Source: Methanosarcina sp. UBA5 (GTDB taxonomy: Archaea > Halobacteriota > Methanosarcinia > Methanosarcinales > Methanosarcinaceae). Taken from it: 47,363 nt of DNA. This document shows positions 1 through 8,778 of this stretch, one piece after another. The notes under the pieces are model-generated. The model made no database searches. It saw nothing but the letters and a program-made list of their open reading frames with translations, and was not told the DNA's origin. The position numbers and the translations under genes were made by a program. Location of the stretch: the NCBI RefSeq assembly GCF_002505485.1, contig NZ_DAVG01000088.1, positions 1 to 47,363 of the forward strand, read 5' to 3'. Numbering within the stretch: position 1 is the stretch's first letter; every line of letters begins with the position of its first letter.

Positions 1-562
1 AATGTTTGCGTTCAAAGCTATAATAGAAACGCAACTTAGTAGAAGCACAACTCGAAAATAAAGAAACCACGAAACGAAGATATAAAAATGGAATACAAAC
101 TCTATGAAATCAAGAGAAATTACATTGGGTTTAGAAAGGAAATAAGAGAAGAACAAACACAGAATGAGTGAACTAGCCTCTAAGTAGTCCACAAACATAT
201 TCACTAGCCTTTAAAGATTTTCAAAAAGCTAAATAATCAAAGAGTTAAATAACTGTTTTAACTCATTTTCAAAACTCGATTTGTCGTTCAAAATTCAAGA
301 TTCAGGAAATCAATTTTGAGTTTTGGAATGAGCTCTATCTGAATCTAATCGCGGCTTTTTAATAAAGTATTTAAAACAATAAAAATTGATAATTCTTAAC
401 AGTTTTTCCAGATTCACCAGTCTTAAGATCAGGCAGAGCTATAAATCAAGAACTAAAAAATCAGTTAGGTAAAATTACTTTAGGATCACGGATTTCGGGA
501 TTCATTCTTTAAATCAGGGAGCTTGAACCGAATCAGATGATTCCGGAAGAAATTGAAAAATT
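1..562. other. AT-rich intergenic region upstream of cooS
   Basis: No convincing gene is visible. The stretch is AT-rich with stops in all frames. It holds one copy of a palindromic repeat (about 250-345, listed separately). A/T-rich promoter-like sequence lies around 355-400, ahead of the CO dehydrogenase gene, so a long untranslated leader is possible. No clear operator was seen. Confidence 0.6.
250..345. repeat. Palindromic MITE-like repeat, copy A
   Basis: The right part (about 316-340) reads TTTTGAGTTTTGGAATGAGC followed by TCTATC. A degenerate reverse complement lies at about 258-275 (AACTCATTTTCAAAACTCGA). The same body (AAACTCGATT ... CAATTTTGAGTTTTGG) recurs in copy B at about 5243-5380. 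Copy A seems to lack the outer left arm. No coding capacity is seen, so a non-autonomous, MITE-like intergenic element is the likely explanation. Confidence 0.55.
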
Positions 563-574
563 GTGGGATATGAG

Positions 575-2458
575 ATGAAACCGGAAATATATGAGAAAAG
601 CATCGACCTTGCAAGCCAGAAAATGCTCCATAAAGCCGAAGAAGAAGGCATTGAAACCGCTTGGGACAGGTATGAGAAACAACTGCCTCAATGCAGTTTC
701 GGGCAGCTAGGAGTTTGCTGCCGGAATTGTAACATGGGTCCATGCAGGATAGATCCTTTCGGAGAAGGAGCTGAAAAGGGAATTTGCGGCGCTACCGCAG
801 ATGTTATAGTTGCAAGGAATCTCCTGAGAACGATTGCCGCAGGTGCAGCAGCTCATTCCGATCATGCAAGAGATGCTGTGTTGACCTTTAAGAAAATGAG
901 TGAAGGAGGAGCTGGAAGCTACAGAATAAAAGATGAAGCGAAACTGTTGTCTCTTGCTTCGGAATATGGGATTTCCTCCGAGGGGAAAAGCCTAGAGGAA
1001 GTCGCAGCCAGACTCGCCGACACACTACTTCAAGAATTTGGGAAACAAGACGGACACCTCCTATGTACCAGAAGAGTTCCTGAATCAAGGCTCAAACTCT
1101 GGGCCGAGCTTGGAATAGAGCCCAGGGGAATTGACCGGGAAATCGTGGAATGCATGCACAGGACCCATATGGGTGTGGACAATAATGCGGTTCATATCCT
1201 GCTGCAAGGACTGCGCACAGGGCTTTCGGACGGTTGGGGAGGTTCAATGATCGCCACCGATGTCCAGGATATACTCTTTGGGACCCCCCAGCCTAGAAGA
1301 AGTACCGTTAATCTGGGTGTGCTATCCAGAGATAAAGTAAATGTAATCGTCCACGGGCACGAACCTATTCTCTCAGAAATGATTGTGGAAGCTGCAGAAG
1401 ATCCCGAGCTTCTTAAACTTGCAAAGGAAAAGGGCGCAGCAGGCATCAACGTTGCCGGGATCTGCTGTACTGGCAATGAGACCCTGATGCGGCATGGAAC
1501 TCCCATAGCAGGGACCTTCCTTCAGCAGGAACTGGCAGTGATTACAGGCGCTGTGGAGGCTATGGTTGTGGATGTCCAGTGTGTGATGCCCTCGCTTGGA
1601 GAGCTTACAGGCTGCTATCACACAAAGTTCATATCTACATCCCCAAAGGCCGATTTTCCCAATACCTTAAGAATGGAATTCCATGAAGACAGGGCTTATG
1701 AAACCGCAAAAGAAATCGTAAGGACCGCCGTCGAAAATTTCCCAAACAGGGTTCCGGAAAAAGTTACCATACCTGAAGAGAAGCAGGAATGCATGGTTGG
1801 CTTCAGTGCCGAGGCTATCCTCAATGCCCTTGGAGGAAGCCCTGATCCTCTTATTGAGGCGATAAAAGGCGGGGCAGTTCGGGGAATTGGGGCTGTTGTT
1901 GGCTGCAATAACGTGAAAGTAACTCACAACTACGGGCATGTCAACCTCGTTAAAGAACTGATCAAAAACAATGTGCTTGTGGTCACAACTGGCTGCAATG
2001 CAATTGCCTGTGCAGAAGCAGGGCTACTTTTGCCGGAAGCTTCCGAACTTGCGGGCGATGGGCTGAAAGCCGTCTGTAAAGCTCTTGGAATACCCCCAGT
2101 CCTGCACATGGGCTCCTGTGTTGATATCAGCCGTATCCTTGTGCTTTCATCCGCGCTTGCAAATCGTTTGGGTGTGGACATAAGTGATCTTCCAGCAGCA
2201 GGAGCAGCGCCTGAATGGATGAGCGAAAAGGCGGTTAGTATCGGGGCTTATGTGGTTTCGTCCGGCGTATTTACCGTGCTCGGGACTGTTCCGGCTGTTC
2301 TTGGAAGTCAGGCTGTCACGTCCCTTCTTACAGGAGGCTTGAACAGCGTGGTTGGAGCAAGTTTTGCGGTTGAGCCTGATCCCCTTAAAGCCGCAGACCT
2401 GATGCTTGAGCACATTGACGCAAAAAGAAAGGCACTGGGCCTGGACTCTGAGAGATGA
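575..2458 (+). CDS. cooS: Anaerobic Ni-Fe carbon monoxide dehydrogenase catalytic subunit CooS
   Basis: This monofunctional Ni-CO dehydrogenase oxidises CO to CO2 with electrons passed to a ferredoxin. From the ATG at 575 the protein is about 627 residues, the usual family length. The N-terminal cysteines near residues 40, 48, 49, 52, 57 and 71 fit the D- and B-cluster [4Fe-4S] ligands. C-cluster ligands are all recognisable: the His in VHGHEP, then Cys in GICCTGNE, DVQCVMP, VVGCNNV, TTGCNA and MGSCVD. A GTG start at 563 is also open, but the ATG has a GGGA-type element just before it. It is followed after 6 bp by cooF, so the two are probably co-transcribed. No hydrogenase genes follow, so electrons presumably enter general metabolism. 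In Methanosarcina such enzymes are linked to CO use and CO tolerance. Confidence 0.96.
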   Translation: MKPEIYEKSIDLASQKMLHKAEEEGIETAWDRYEKQLPQCSFGQLGVCCRNCNMGPCRIDPFGEGAEKGICGATADVIVARNLLRTIAAGAAAHSDHARDAVLTFKKMSEGGAGSYRIKDEAKLLSLASEYGISSEGKSLEEVAARLADTLLQEFGKQDGHLLCTRRVPESRLKLWAELGIEPRGIDREIVECMHRTHMGVDNNAVHILLQGLRTGLSDGWGGSMIATDVQDILFGTPQPRRSTVNLGVLSRDKVNVIVHGHEPILSEMIVEAAEDPELLKLAKEKGAAGINVAGICCTGNETLMRHGTPIAGTFLQQELAVITGAVEAMVVDVQCVMPSLGELTGCYHTKFISTSPKADFPNTLRMEFHEDRAYETAKEIVRTAVENFPNRVPEKVTIPEEKQECMVGFSAEAILNALGGSPDPLIEAIKGGAVRGIGAVVGCNNVKVTHNYGHVNLVKELIKNNVLVVTTGCNAIACAEAGLLLPEASELAGDGLKAVCKALGIPPVLHMGSCVDISRILVLSSALANRLGVDISDLPAAGAAPEWMSEKAVSIGAYVVSSGVFTVLGTVPAVLGSQAVTSLLTGGLNSVVGASFAVEPDPLKAADLMLEHIDAKRKALGLDSER

Positions 2459-2464
2459 TTTATT

Positions 2465-2974
2465 ATGAAAGACGTAATGATTCGGTCCGAACGCTGCATG
2501 GGCTGTCGCTCCTGTGAAATTGCATGTGCCGTTGCACATTCCGAGAGCAAAAACCTCTTTTCGGCTATAGGAGAAAAACCAGCTCCGAAAAAACGCATCT
2601 ATCTGGAGCAGGTCCCTGACCTTGGGGTTTCTCTTCCCATCACCTGTCGTCATTGTAAGGATGCACCCTGTGTTTCGGTTTGCCCTACAAAAGCTCTCTA
2701 CCAGGATAAAAACGCAAGCATTGTAAGTTATGACCAGGACCGTTGCGTAGACTGCTGGACCTGTTCTACGGTATGTTCTCGTTTCAGTTCTCTATATCAA
2801 TTAATTCTTGTTATGGGCTGCTGGACCAGTTCTATGAATCACAACCGTGGGATAATCAACAGGCAAGCTGAGGCCGGGATAAAATGTGATCTCTGTGAGG
2901 GTAGGGGTGTGCCTGCCTGTGTCGAAGCCTGCCCGACACATGCCCTCATCTTTACTGAGGAGAATGAAATTTAA
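2465..2974 (+). CDS. cooF: CooF-like polyferredoxin, electron acceptor of CooS
   Basis: This iron-sulfur protein of 169 residues should carry electrons from CooS. Cysteine motifs in order are CMGCRSCEIAC, CRHCKDAPCVSVCP, CVDCWTCSTVC and CDLCEGRGVPACVEACP, enough for four [4Fe-4S] clusters of the 16-Fe ferredoxin type. Oddly, after the third motif the expected Pro is replaced by Ser. A second, decayed copy of the motif (GCWTSSMNHN) then follows 22 residues later. At DNA level TGCTGGACC(T/A)GTTCTA occurs at about 2753 and 2819, so an in-frame 66-bp duplication seems to have happened, with cysteines lost in the second copy. The cluster ligands of the first copy remain. It starts 6 bp after cooS. 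Confidence 0.9.
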   Translation: MKDVMIRSERCMGCRSCEIACAVAHSESKNLFSAIGEKPAPKKRIYLEQVPDLGVSLPITCRHCKDAPCVSVCPTKALYQDKNASIVSYDQDRCVDCWTCSTVCSRFSSLYQLILVMGCWTSSMNHNRGIINRQAEAGIKCDLCEGRGVPACVEACPTHALIFTEENEI

Positions 2975-3087
2975 GGAAAAATCAGACTTAACTTTCTTTG
3001 GAATTCGCAGGATCAGCAGAATCGTGATGGCGCATCCAATTTCAAGCAATTAGCCTATATACGCCATCGCTTCCTTCCTGGATGATA

Positions 3088-3097
3088 CTTTATAAAG
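3088..3097 (+). promoter_or_regulatory. TATA box of the first universal stress gene
   Basis: CTTTATAAAG lies about 60 bp before the ATG at 3150. Initiation about 25 bp downstream would give a leader of roughly 30 nt that includes the ribosome binding site GGGGAG (about 3139-3144). The uspA gene is therefore probably transcribed separately from cooSF. Confidence 0.5.
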
Positions 3098-3149
3098 GAT
3101 TATTGTCATATTAGTGTATATGAATTAAAAAGAAAATTGGGGAGTAGGT

Positions 3150-3608
3150 ATGATTAATAGTTTTTTCATAAAGATAATGGTTGCAACCGACGGTTCGGAA
3201 CCTGCCAGAAGAGCAGTCGAAACAGCAGTTGAGATTGCAAAAATAAGTGGAGCAAAACTGTATGCTGTGTATGTGATTGCCTCAGGAGGGTTTTCGATAC
3301 CTTCCTATCCCATGGATGTAGGATGGGAAAGGGCCGCTCTCGAATACTTCAGGACTGAAGGCAAAGAGGCAACGGCTTATGTAGAAAACTCCGGAGAAGC
3401 TGCACATGTTGAGGTCGAATCCGTAATTCTGGAAGGGAGTCCTGCGAATGAGATTGTCGATTTTGCAGAAAAAAATGATATTGATCTTATCGTCATGGGC
3501 ACACTTGGAAGAACTGGAATTGAGAGGTTCCTGCTTGGAAGCGTGGCTGAAAATGTGGTAAGACATTCAAAAAAACCTGTACTTGTCGTAAGGGGGGAAA
3601 CTGTCTAA
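3150..3608 (+). CDS. Universal stress protein, UspA family
   Basis: A single UspA domain of 152 residues with a nucleotide-binding alpha/beta fold. The N-terminal strand is IMVATDGS. The ATP-binding signature G-x2-G-x9-G-S is present in the C-terminal part as GTLG followed nine residues later by GS, so it should be of the ATP-binding class. The protein is cytoplasmic, probably a dimer, with no enzymatic role that can be read from sequence. The ATG at 3150 has GGGGAG about 6 nt upstream and its own TATA box. A close paralogue lies at 5502-5951; the two share most of the sequence and the same eight-residue lead before IMxATDGS. They flank a pseudogene, which suggests duplication and local rearrangement. 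Confidence 0.92.
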   Translation: MINSFFIKIMVATDGSEPARRAVETAVEIAKISGAKLYAVYVIASGGFSIPSYPMDVGWERAALEYFRTEGKEATAYVENSGEAAHVEVESVILEGSPANEIVDFAEKNDIDLIVMGTLGRTGIERFLLGSVAENVVRHSKKPVLVVRGETV

Positions 3609-3723
3609 ATGGGCAGATAAACATAAAAAAGGCAGATAAATATATAAACTTAAAATTTATCGGGGACGGAGTCCTAGATCTTTTCTGGAGAGATTGATTA
3701 CTTTTCTATACAAATAACTACCA

Positions 3724-4658
3724 ATGATAGGCTTTTTAATCAAAGTACTTGATTTTGCGCTTCCCGTACTTGCAATGATTTTGTGGGGCTTGTGGGTAAC
3801 AAGCGTACTTGTAGAACTCAGCCTGATGCAGAGATTTTCCGGCCTATAAGCCCAATTTTTGCCTAACACCAACCTGCCCGGTAACCTGTGCTTCAGCTTT
3901 CCTGGCGTCAATAGGGTCTACGGTAACTGCAAACAGCATTTTTTCCAGGCAAAAAAGAAAATTGCCTGGAGAATCGGGAGGTCTTACTCTGTGTGATTAT
4001 GAATGCTACACCTGCTTATTTTTTGGGAACTTTTCACTTACTATATTCCAGTATTCCTGCCTGCACTTGGCCTCGTGGTAGGGAGATTTTATTCAATTGT
4101 ATTCGTAGTCACTGCAGTATTCAAAACCTTGGTAATTGCAATTGCAAGCAAACTGTTTCTTAAAGGCAATTCCTGCAGAGTCCCTGAATCCCAAACCAGG
4201 GAGAAGTTTCCTTGAAAATTGCGGTTAGCGGGCTTTCAGGAAAGAGTTCAGGGCTTTTTTTAAAGATTGCAGGAGTTTACGTTATTGCAACCACGATTAT
4301 TTTTTTACTTCCGGAACAGGGAGTTTTCGGAATTTTCAGTGTGCTCCCCCTTGCTGAATTTTTTAAAATCCCCACAGGATCAATTGTCCCGCTGACAAGC
4401 TATGTAGCTAGCCCGACTCTGGGAATCTTGCTTCTTGGCCCGATGATTCACTCGGGGGAAATTAAAAACATCCAGGCAATGATTGTGCTCATGCTTAGCA
4501 GTATGTTCACGTCCCCTATTAAGTATCGCTCCATAATACAGGAGGGTCTATCAGTAGGAGCTTTCGGTGTAAGAGCACAGCATTATGTAAGCTATCGGTG
4601 TAAGAGCAACGGTACAGGAAATGGTGATGAAAGAATTGTCAGGAGGAAATTTCTTTAA
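3724..4658 (+). pseudogene. Broken nucleoside-recognition (Gate domain) membrane protein
   Basis: Pieces of one hydrophobic protein occur in order but in different frames. At 3724 the translation MIGFLIKVLDFALPVLAMIL continues for about 41 codons to a TAA at about 3847. Another frame then gives CASAFLASIGSTVTANS (about 3890-3940). A third gives YYIPVFLPALGLVVGRFYS (open 4003-4215). The C-terminal half from 4212 (GVYVIATTIIFLLP ... SPTLGILLLGPMIHSGEI) follows. I recognise this as the nucleoside-recognition type membrane protein common in Methanosarcina, normally about 300 residues. At least three frameshifts and one stop are present, and the last part (after about 4560) is scrambled by a short internal repeat (GGTGTAAGAGCA at about 4566 and 4597). 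The gene is dead unless the assembly is wrong. Confidence 0.75.
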
Positions 4659-4798
4659 AAACGCGTGTTCAAAAAAATTGAAAAGGATATTCTGACAGAA
4701 AAGAAATTATAAACAAATAACTAAAAATTACTTGTATTAACTTAAGAAAGATATAAAAAATACATTCGTGAACGGGGTTTTTTGGAGGAGGTTAAAAT

Positions 4799-4831
4799 AT
4801 GTTGGATATAATTATTGTCAATAATATTTGA
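4799..4831 (+). other. Ten-codon ORF behind a strong Shine-Dalgarno site
   Basis: ATG TTG GAT ATA ATT ATT GTC AAT AAT ATT TGA gives MLDIIIVNNI. It is preceded at good spacing by GGAGGAGG and sits inside the loop of the 9-bp inverted repeat 4768-4850. It may be a leader peptide, a relic of a gene start, or chance. No partner gene lies directly downstream. Confidence 0.25.
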
Positions 4832-4884
4832 TTTGAGCTTACCCGTTCACCAACCCCCTCTGACGATTAAGCAATATATAAGTG

Positions 4885-4923
4885 TTCTGGTGCGCAAAAA
4901 GATAATACTTTTTTGTGCCAGAA
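4885..4923. repeat. Imperfect inverted repeat (hairpin)
   Basis: TTCTGGTGCGCAAAAA pairs imperfectly with TTTTTTGTGCCAGAA across an 8-nt loop. The outer six pairs are perfect, and the A-run pairs with the T-run. It could be a transcription end signal or an RNA hairpin. Its role cannot be determined. Confidence 0.4.
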
Positions 4924-5242
4924 TTGCAGGGCATATATTCTACTTCACGGACTTTTTGTCCATATATGGCTAATAAACTATATCAAAACAATAAAATAAT
5001 ATTTAATAATATTATTTAACCTGTTGTATATCAGGGTTGAGGTAATCTTAATCAGTAATAATAAAACTTAAAAACTAACAATTAGCGAAAAAGTAATTTA
5101 TATACGGTTATGTATCGATATTGGGATAACATGCATTTCCCGGTAATTGTGGACAAATATAGAAAATGCCTGAAGAAGGGAAAGTTTTCGGAGATATAAA
5201 AAAGTCTCTACGTAAGATTGTACAATGTAATGTGAAATTGTG

Positions 5243-5380
5243 ATAGAGCTCATCCCAAAACCAATTTTAGTCTCAAAATCAGTGAGAGTTTCAGAACTAT
5301 TTTTCATAATCCGAAACTCGATTGATTATTTCAAATACGAGAGTTAGAGAAGCAATTTTGAGTTTTGGGATCAACTCATA
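5243..5380. repeat. Palindromic MITE-like repeat, copy B
   Basis: The left end TGATAGAGCTCATCCCAAAA is an inverted match to the right end (about 5353-5378, AATTTTGAGTTTTGGGATCA). Copy A at about 250-345 shares the internal AAACTCGATT and the right arm, and its right end (GAATGAGCTCTATC) is the reverse complement of the left end of copy B. Terminal inverted repeats of about 25 bp and no coding content fit a small non-autonomous element. Confidence 0.6.
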
Positions 5381-5501
5381 TAAAAGTTATAATGCAAGAA
5401 TTATAATGTAAAAATAGTAACGTAAAAATTGTAATACCAAAATTGTAATGCAAAAAATATAATCTATAAGTCTTGCGGTGTTAAAATTGGGGGATTTAAA
5501 T

Positions 5502-5951
5502 TTGGAAGGCAAAAATTACGAAAAGATAATGATTGCAACCGATGGTTCGAGACAGGTAGAAAAGGCAGTTGAGGCAGCAATTGAGCTTGCTAAGCTTACT
5601 GGAGCAAGACTCTATGCCGTATACGTAATTGCCTCAGCGGGCTATACTCCGAGAAATTTCGGGTGGGAGGAGTCACTGAGAAAAATTCTCGAAGCTGAAG
5701 CGAAAAAAGCCGTTACTTTTGTTGAAGATGCGGGAAGAGCCTCAGATGTTAAAGTAGAATCTGTAATTCTTGATGGGCACCCTGCAGACAGAATTATGGA
5801 ATTTGCAGAACAGGAAGGCATGGATCTTATAGTTATGGGCACACTTGGAAGAACCGGGCTTGACAGGTTCCTTCTGGGGAGCATAGCTGAAAAGGTAGTA
5901 AGGCATTCAAAAATACCGGTGATGGTAGTAAAAGGCAAAACCACGAAATGA
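5502..5951 (+). CDS. Universal stress protein, UspA family (TTG start)
   Basis: A UspA domain of 149 residues, paralogous to the gene at 3150. The C-terminal G-x2-G-x9-G-S signature (GTLG ... GS) is intact, so ATP binding is expected. The TTG at 5502 is preferred: a GGGGG ribosome site lies 8 nt upstream, and translation from it gives eight residues before IMIATDGS, exactly as in the paralogue. A GTG at 5478 is the alternative and would add eight residues. It stands alone, with the minus-strand tldE convergent downstream. Its upstream DNA contains short AT-rich repeats. Confidence 0.9.
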   Translation: MEGKNYEKIMIATDGSRQVEKAVEAAIELAKLTGARLYAVYVIASAGYTPRNFGWEESLRKILEAEAKKAVTFVEDAGRASDVKVESVILDGHPADRIMEFAEQEGMDLIVMGTLGRTGLDRFLLGSIAEKVVRHSKIPVMVVKGKTTK

Positions 5952-6125
5952 AGATCAGTAACTTTTTAAAATGAACCTTTTCCTAAAAACAGAAGTCTTA
6001 ATCCTTGAAAATTATTATGTATTATAATAAGGGAATGCCAAATTCTATTGTAATAAAGGAATACCAAAATTACTAACCAGTAAAAATGTTAATTATTAAA
6101 AAGAAAGGCCCTTTTAAGAGCCCTT

Positions 6126-7436
6126 TTAACCAATAACACTCATATTCGAAACCCGAATAGAAGGTGTAATTATTCCTCCGACTTTCCTGACATCAAAGCC
6201 TGCCCCTGTGATCTGTTTTAAGAGATCAAAAGCATTGCCCGAAATCATGAGAGATTTTATAGGTTTATCAAGTGCTCCGTCTTTAATTGTGAAGGCATTT
6301 CTGGCTTCTACGGAGAAGTCTCCTGAAATTGAGTTTGCCGTATGGGCGCCAATTACTGTATTTACGAAGATCCCGGATTGCGTATCAGCAATAACATCCG
6401 TCTGAGGATAATCGACGATAACGTTCCTGAGTCCTACTGAAGGGGGGCTTGTATAAGAAGGCCTTGAGCTGTTTCCTGTACTCTTTAAACCTGCTTTTCC
6501 TGCGGTATAACTGTCATAGAGGTAAGTTTCAAGCACACCTTTCTCAATTACGGGGGTGCGCTGTGAAGGAACCCCCTCGTCATCCGAAGCCGAGGTCTCG
6601 ATTCCTGCTTCAATCAGCCCGTCATCGTAGATGCTGAGTTCCGGCACTGCAAGTTCTTCCCCTACTTTGTTTATCAGGCCTGATCTTCCCTTCTGCACAT
6701 TATCCGCATCAAGCGAAGGGGCAAACGCTTCCTCAATGATGTCTGAAAAGGCAAACGGATGGAAAATCACATTAGTCTTTTGAGGCTCGATCTTTATTCC
6801 GTCGTTGGACTTCAGCGCAAGATCGGCTGCGTTCTTTCCGAGAGCAAAGAAATCAATATCCAGAGAACGGGAAATCCCAAAATCATAGGCCGTAGAGGTC
6901 TGCCCGTTTACTGTAATGACATCCACAAAACCGGAAACAGCTGTTGATTCCTCTTCAATTTCTATGCCATTGGTATTCAGAATAAGTTGCTTGCCCTTTG
7001 CCCGGGTAAAACCTCCAGATGTCGGAAGTGTGCCTGGAATCTCTTTTGTGCCTTCAATAAGTGCCAGGGCATACTCAATACAGGCTTCTAGTTCTAGAGT
7101 CTCGACTTTTTTATCGAAGATACCCGAGACCGAGGGATATTTCCCGTTAGAAGGTAGACTTACCCAATCAGGGTCGCTTTCCCTGACTCTGGCCTCGGCA
7201 ACCGCCACCTCAACAGCATTTTCAATTTGTGCTGCTGAATTCGTGCTGGCAAAGCCCACGGCTCCGTTTACTATTGCCCGGATTCCTACGCCTTCCGAAA
7301 AACGGTCTTTAGCATTCTCAAGGGAGTCTTTTCTAAAATTCACACCTGTTGAGTGATTAGTAGCGTAATAGATTTCAGCTTCTTCAGCCCCTGCTTTTTC
7401 TGCAAGTTTGAGGGCTTTTTTTGCAAGCTCGTACAT
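6126..7436 (-). CDS. TldE/PmbA-type partner of the TldD metalloprotease
   Basis: TldE/PmbA family protein of about 436 residues from the ATG at 7436 (MYELAKKALKLAEKAG). In the known E. coli system TldD and TldE form a heterodimeric protease acting on unfolded peptides, and only TldD carries the zinc site. Fittingly, this protein has no HExxxH at the corresponding place (ASDIIEEAFAPSLDAD region). The reading frame is open farther upstream to 7523, but that part overlaps tldD, which ends at 7439. The ATG follows the tldD stop directly, so the two are translationally coupled. It is the last gene of the lonB-tldD-tldE run. Substrates in methanogens are unknown. Confidence 0.92.
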   Translation of the reverse strand: MYELAKKALKLAEKAGAEEAEIYYATNHSTGVNFRKDSLENAKDRFSEGVGIRAIVNGAVGFASTNSAAQIENAVEVAVAEARVRESDPDWVSLPSNGKYPSVSGIFDKKVETLELEACIEYALALIEGTKEIPGTLPTSGGFTRAKGKQLILNTNGIEIEEESTAVSGFVDVITVNGQTSTAYDFGISRSLDIDFFALGKNAADLALKSNDGIKIEPQKTNVIFHPFAFSDIIEEAFAPSLDADNVQKGRSGLINKVGEELAVPELSIYDDGLIEAGIETSASDDEGVPSQRTPVIEKGVLETYLYDSYTAGKAGLKSTGNSSRPSYTSPPSVGLRNVIVDYPQTDVIADTQSGIFVNTVIGAHTANSISGDFSVEARNAFTIKDGALDKPIKSLMISGNAFDLLKQITGAGFDVRKVGGIITPSIRVSNMSVIG

Positions 7437-7438
7437 CT

Positions 7439-8776
7439 TCAGGCACCTCCCACAAGGGCTTTTGAGATAGCCAGATGAGGAGAACCATCTGATACGGATA
7501 CAAGCTGCCCGGCTTTTCCGCATCTGCCTGCAGTCATTTTCAGGTCGTTGCCCACAAGGGCAACGTGGTTGAGAATCTCAAGAGTTTTGCCTGAGAGAGA
7601 AACGTCCCGTAAGAGTTCAGTGAGTTCTCCATTCCTTATCAGATATCCTTTTTCGGCATTAAACTGGAAAATTCCTTCTCCGGTATTTACCTGTCCTCCT
7701 CTTGAACCTATGAGATACATCCCGTCTTTTATCTCTTCAAGCATTTCTTCAAACCTGGCATCCCCGTTATCTATGAAGGTGTTGCTCATTCTGACAACGG
7801 GCATTGAATAGCCCTGAGCCCTGCAGTTCCCTGGAGTTCCCCCAAGTTTCGCTGCAGTTTCACGGGAATGGAGATAGGAATTAAAAACTCCATTCTTGAT
7901 TATTTCTGTCCTTTTTGATTTTGCTCCCTCTGCATCAAAAGGATAGTATCCGAACTCGTGCAGCGTAGGGTCATCGATGATTGTAATAAGAGGAGATGCA
8001 ATCTGTTCTCCTATCCGGTTTTCAAGGATAGAATCACCCTCAAGGACAAGATCAGCCTCAGACGCGTGCCCAACGGCTTCATGGGCAAAGACGCCAGCCA
8101 GTTCCTGGTCAAGAATCACGGGCATTTCTCCGCCTTTAGGAGTTTTCGCACTGAGGAGTTCGACTGCGGTATTCCCTGCTTTGCCGGCGAGCTCCAGCAC
8201 GTTTTCTTTCTCAAAAAGTTCATATCCGTATCCAAAGCGGCTTTCCCTGCCTGCCTGATATACTCCGTTTTCCGAAGCAACTGCCGAAACCGCAAAACCG
8301 ACATTCATAAGCTCATAAGCACATTCAATACCATCGGAACTCCTGTATTCGACTTTAAATTCGGATTCCAAGTACATTACCTTGGTACTGTTGATGCCCT
8401 TTACTTTTGCATTGTTTTCTATGCTTTTTAAAAGATCGACTTTTTCCTCAATAGAGACATCCCTTGGGTCTATTCTGACTTCTGGGAGATTCTTCACTTC
8501 CGGAGAATTTATGGCTGCAAGTTCTACGTCTTCCTTGGGGGTACTGGCATTCATAGAAAAAGCAAGTTTTGAGGCCGCCTCAACACCCTGTTTGAGGTCG
8601 ATATCCCCTTCCACAGACGTATAGCCCCAGGAACCACCACAGAGAGCCCTTACGCCAGCCCCCCGTGTAAAGTTTCTGGATATTTCCTCGATCTTTCCGT
8701 TATCCAGAATAATTGAGGTGGAACTGCCCTCAATTACCCTGCAGTCATAAAATTTAATATCCTGCATAATGGTCAT
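7439..8776 (-). CDS. tldD: TldD-type zinc metalloprotease
   Basis: About 445 residues. The catalytic subunit signature HEAVGH (HExxxH) lies near residues 232-237, inside AGVFAHEAVGHASEAD, as in the TldD family. The ATG at 8776 is preferred: AGGAA lies just upstream, and it overlaps the lonB stop region (TGATCATG). A GTG at 8791 would add five residues. Downstream tldE follows with no gap. Co-location with lonB suggests a joint role in protein or peptide turnover; that is inference from gene order. The frame has no breaks. Confidence 0.94.
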   Translation of the reverse strand: MTIMQDIKFYDCRVIEGSSTSIILDNGKIEEISRNFTRGAGVRALCGGSWGYTSVEGDIDLKQGVEAASKLAFSMNASTPKEDVELAAINSPEVKNLPEVRIDPRDVSIEEKVDLLKSIENNAKVKGINSTKVMYLESEFKVEYRSSDGIECAYELMNVGFAVSAVASENGVYQAGRESRFGYGYELFEKENVLELAGKAGNTAVELLSAKTPKGGEMPVILDQELAGVFAHEAVGHASEADLVLEGDSILENRIGEQIASPLITIIDDPTLHEFGYYPFDAEGAKSKRTEIIKNGVFNSYLHSRETAAKLGGTPGNCRAQGYSMPVVRMSNTFIDNGDARFEEMLEEIKDGMYLIGSRGGQVNTGEGIFQFNAEKGYLIRNGELTELLRDVSLSGKTLEILNHVALVGNDLKMTAGRCGKAGQLVSVSDGSPHLAISKALVGGA

Positions 8777-8778
8777 GA

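Larger units (their letters stand above)
4659..5501. other. Long AT-rich intergenic region with hairpins and repeats
   Basis: There is no normal gene in about 840 bp. It holds a TATA-like site (about 4750-4758) and a 9-bp inverted repeat, GTGAACGGG at 4768-4776 and CCCGTTCAC at 4842-4850. Between the arms is a strong GGAGGAGG ribosome site before a ten-codon ORF (4799-4831). An imperfect hairpin TTCTGG...CCAGAA lies at 4885-4923. The palindromic repeat copy B covers about 5243-5380. A run of short degenerate repeats (TAATGCAAxAATTATAATGTAAAAAT type) follows at about 5388-5465, just before the second uspA gene. Confidence 0.6.

Noticed and set aside
4003..4215. Separate 70-residue membrane protein
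   Set aside because: It aligns with the middle part of the nucleoside-recognition family and continues in other frames on both sides, so it is a pseudogene piece.
6208..6405. Open frames on the plus strand inside tldE, tldD and lonB (several, for example 6208-6405, 7958-8431, 10279-10881)
   Set aside because: They lie opposite to clear protein-coding genes and their translations match no family; they are shadows of the real genes.
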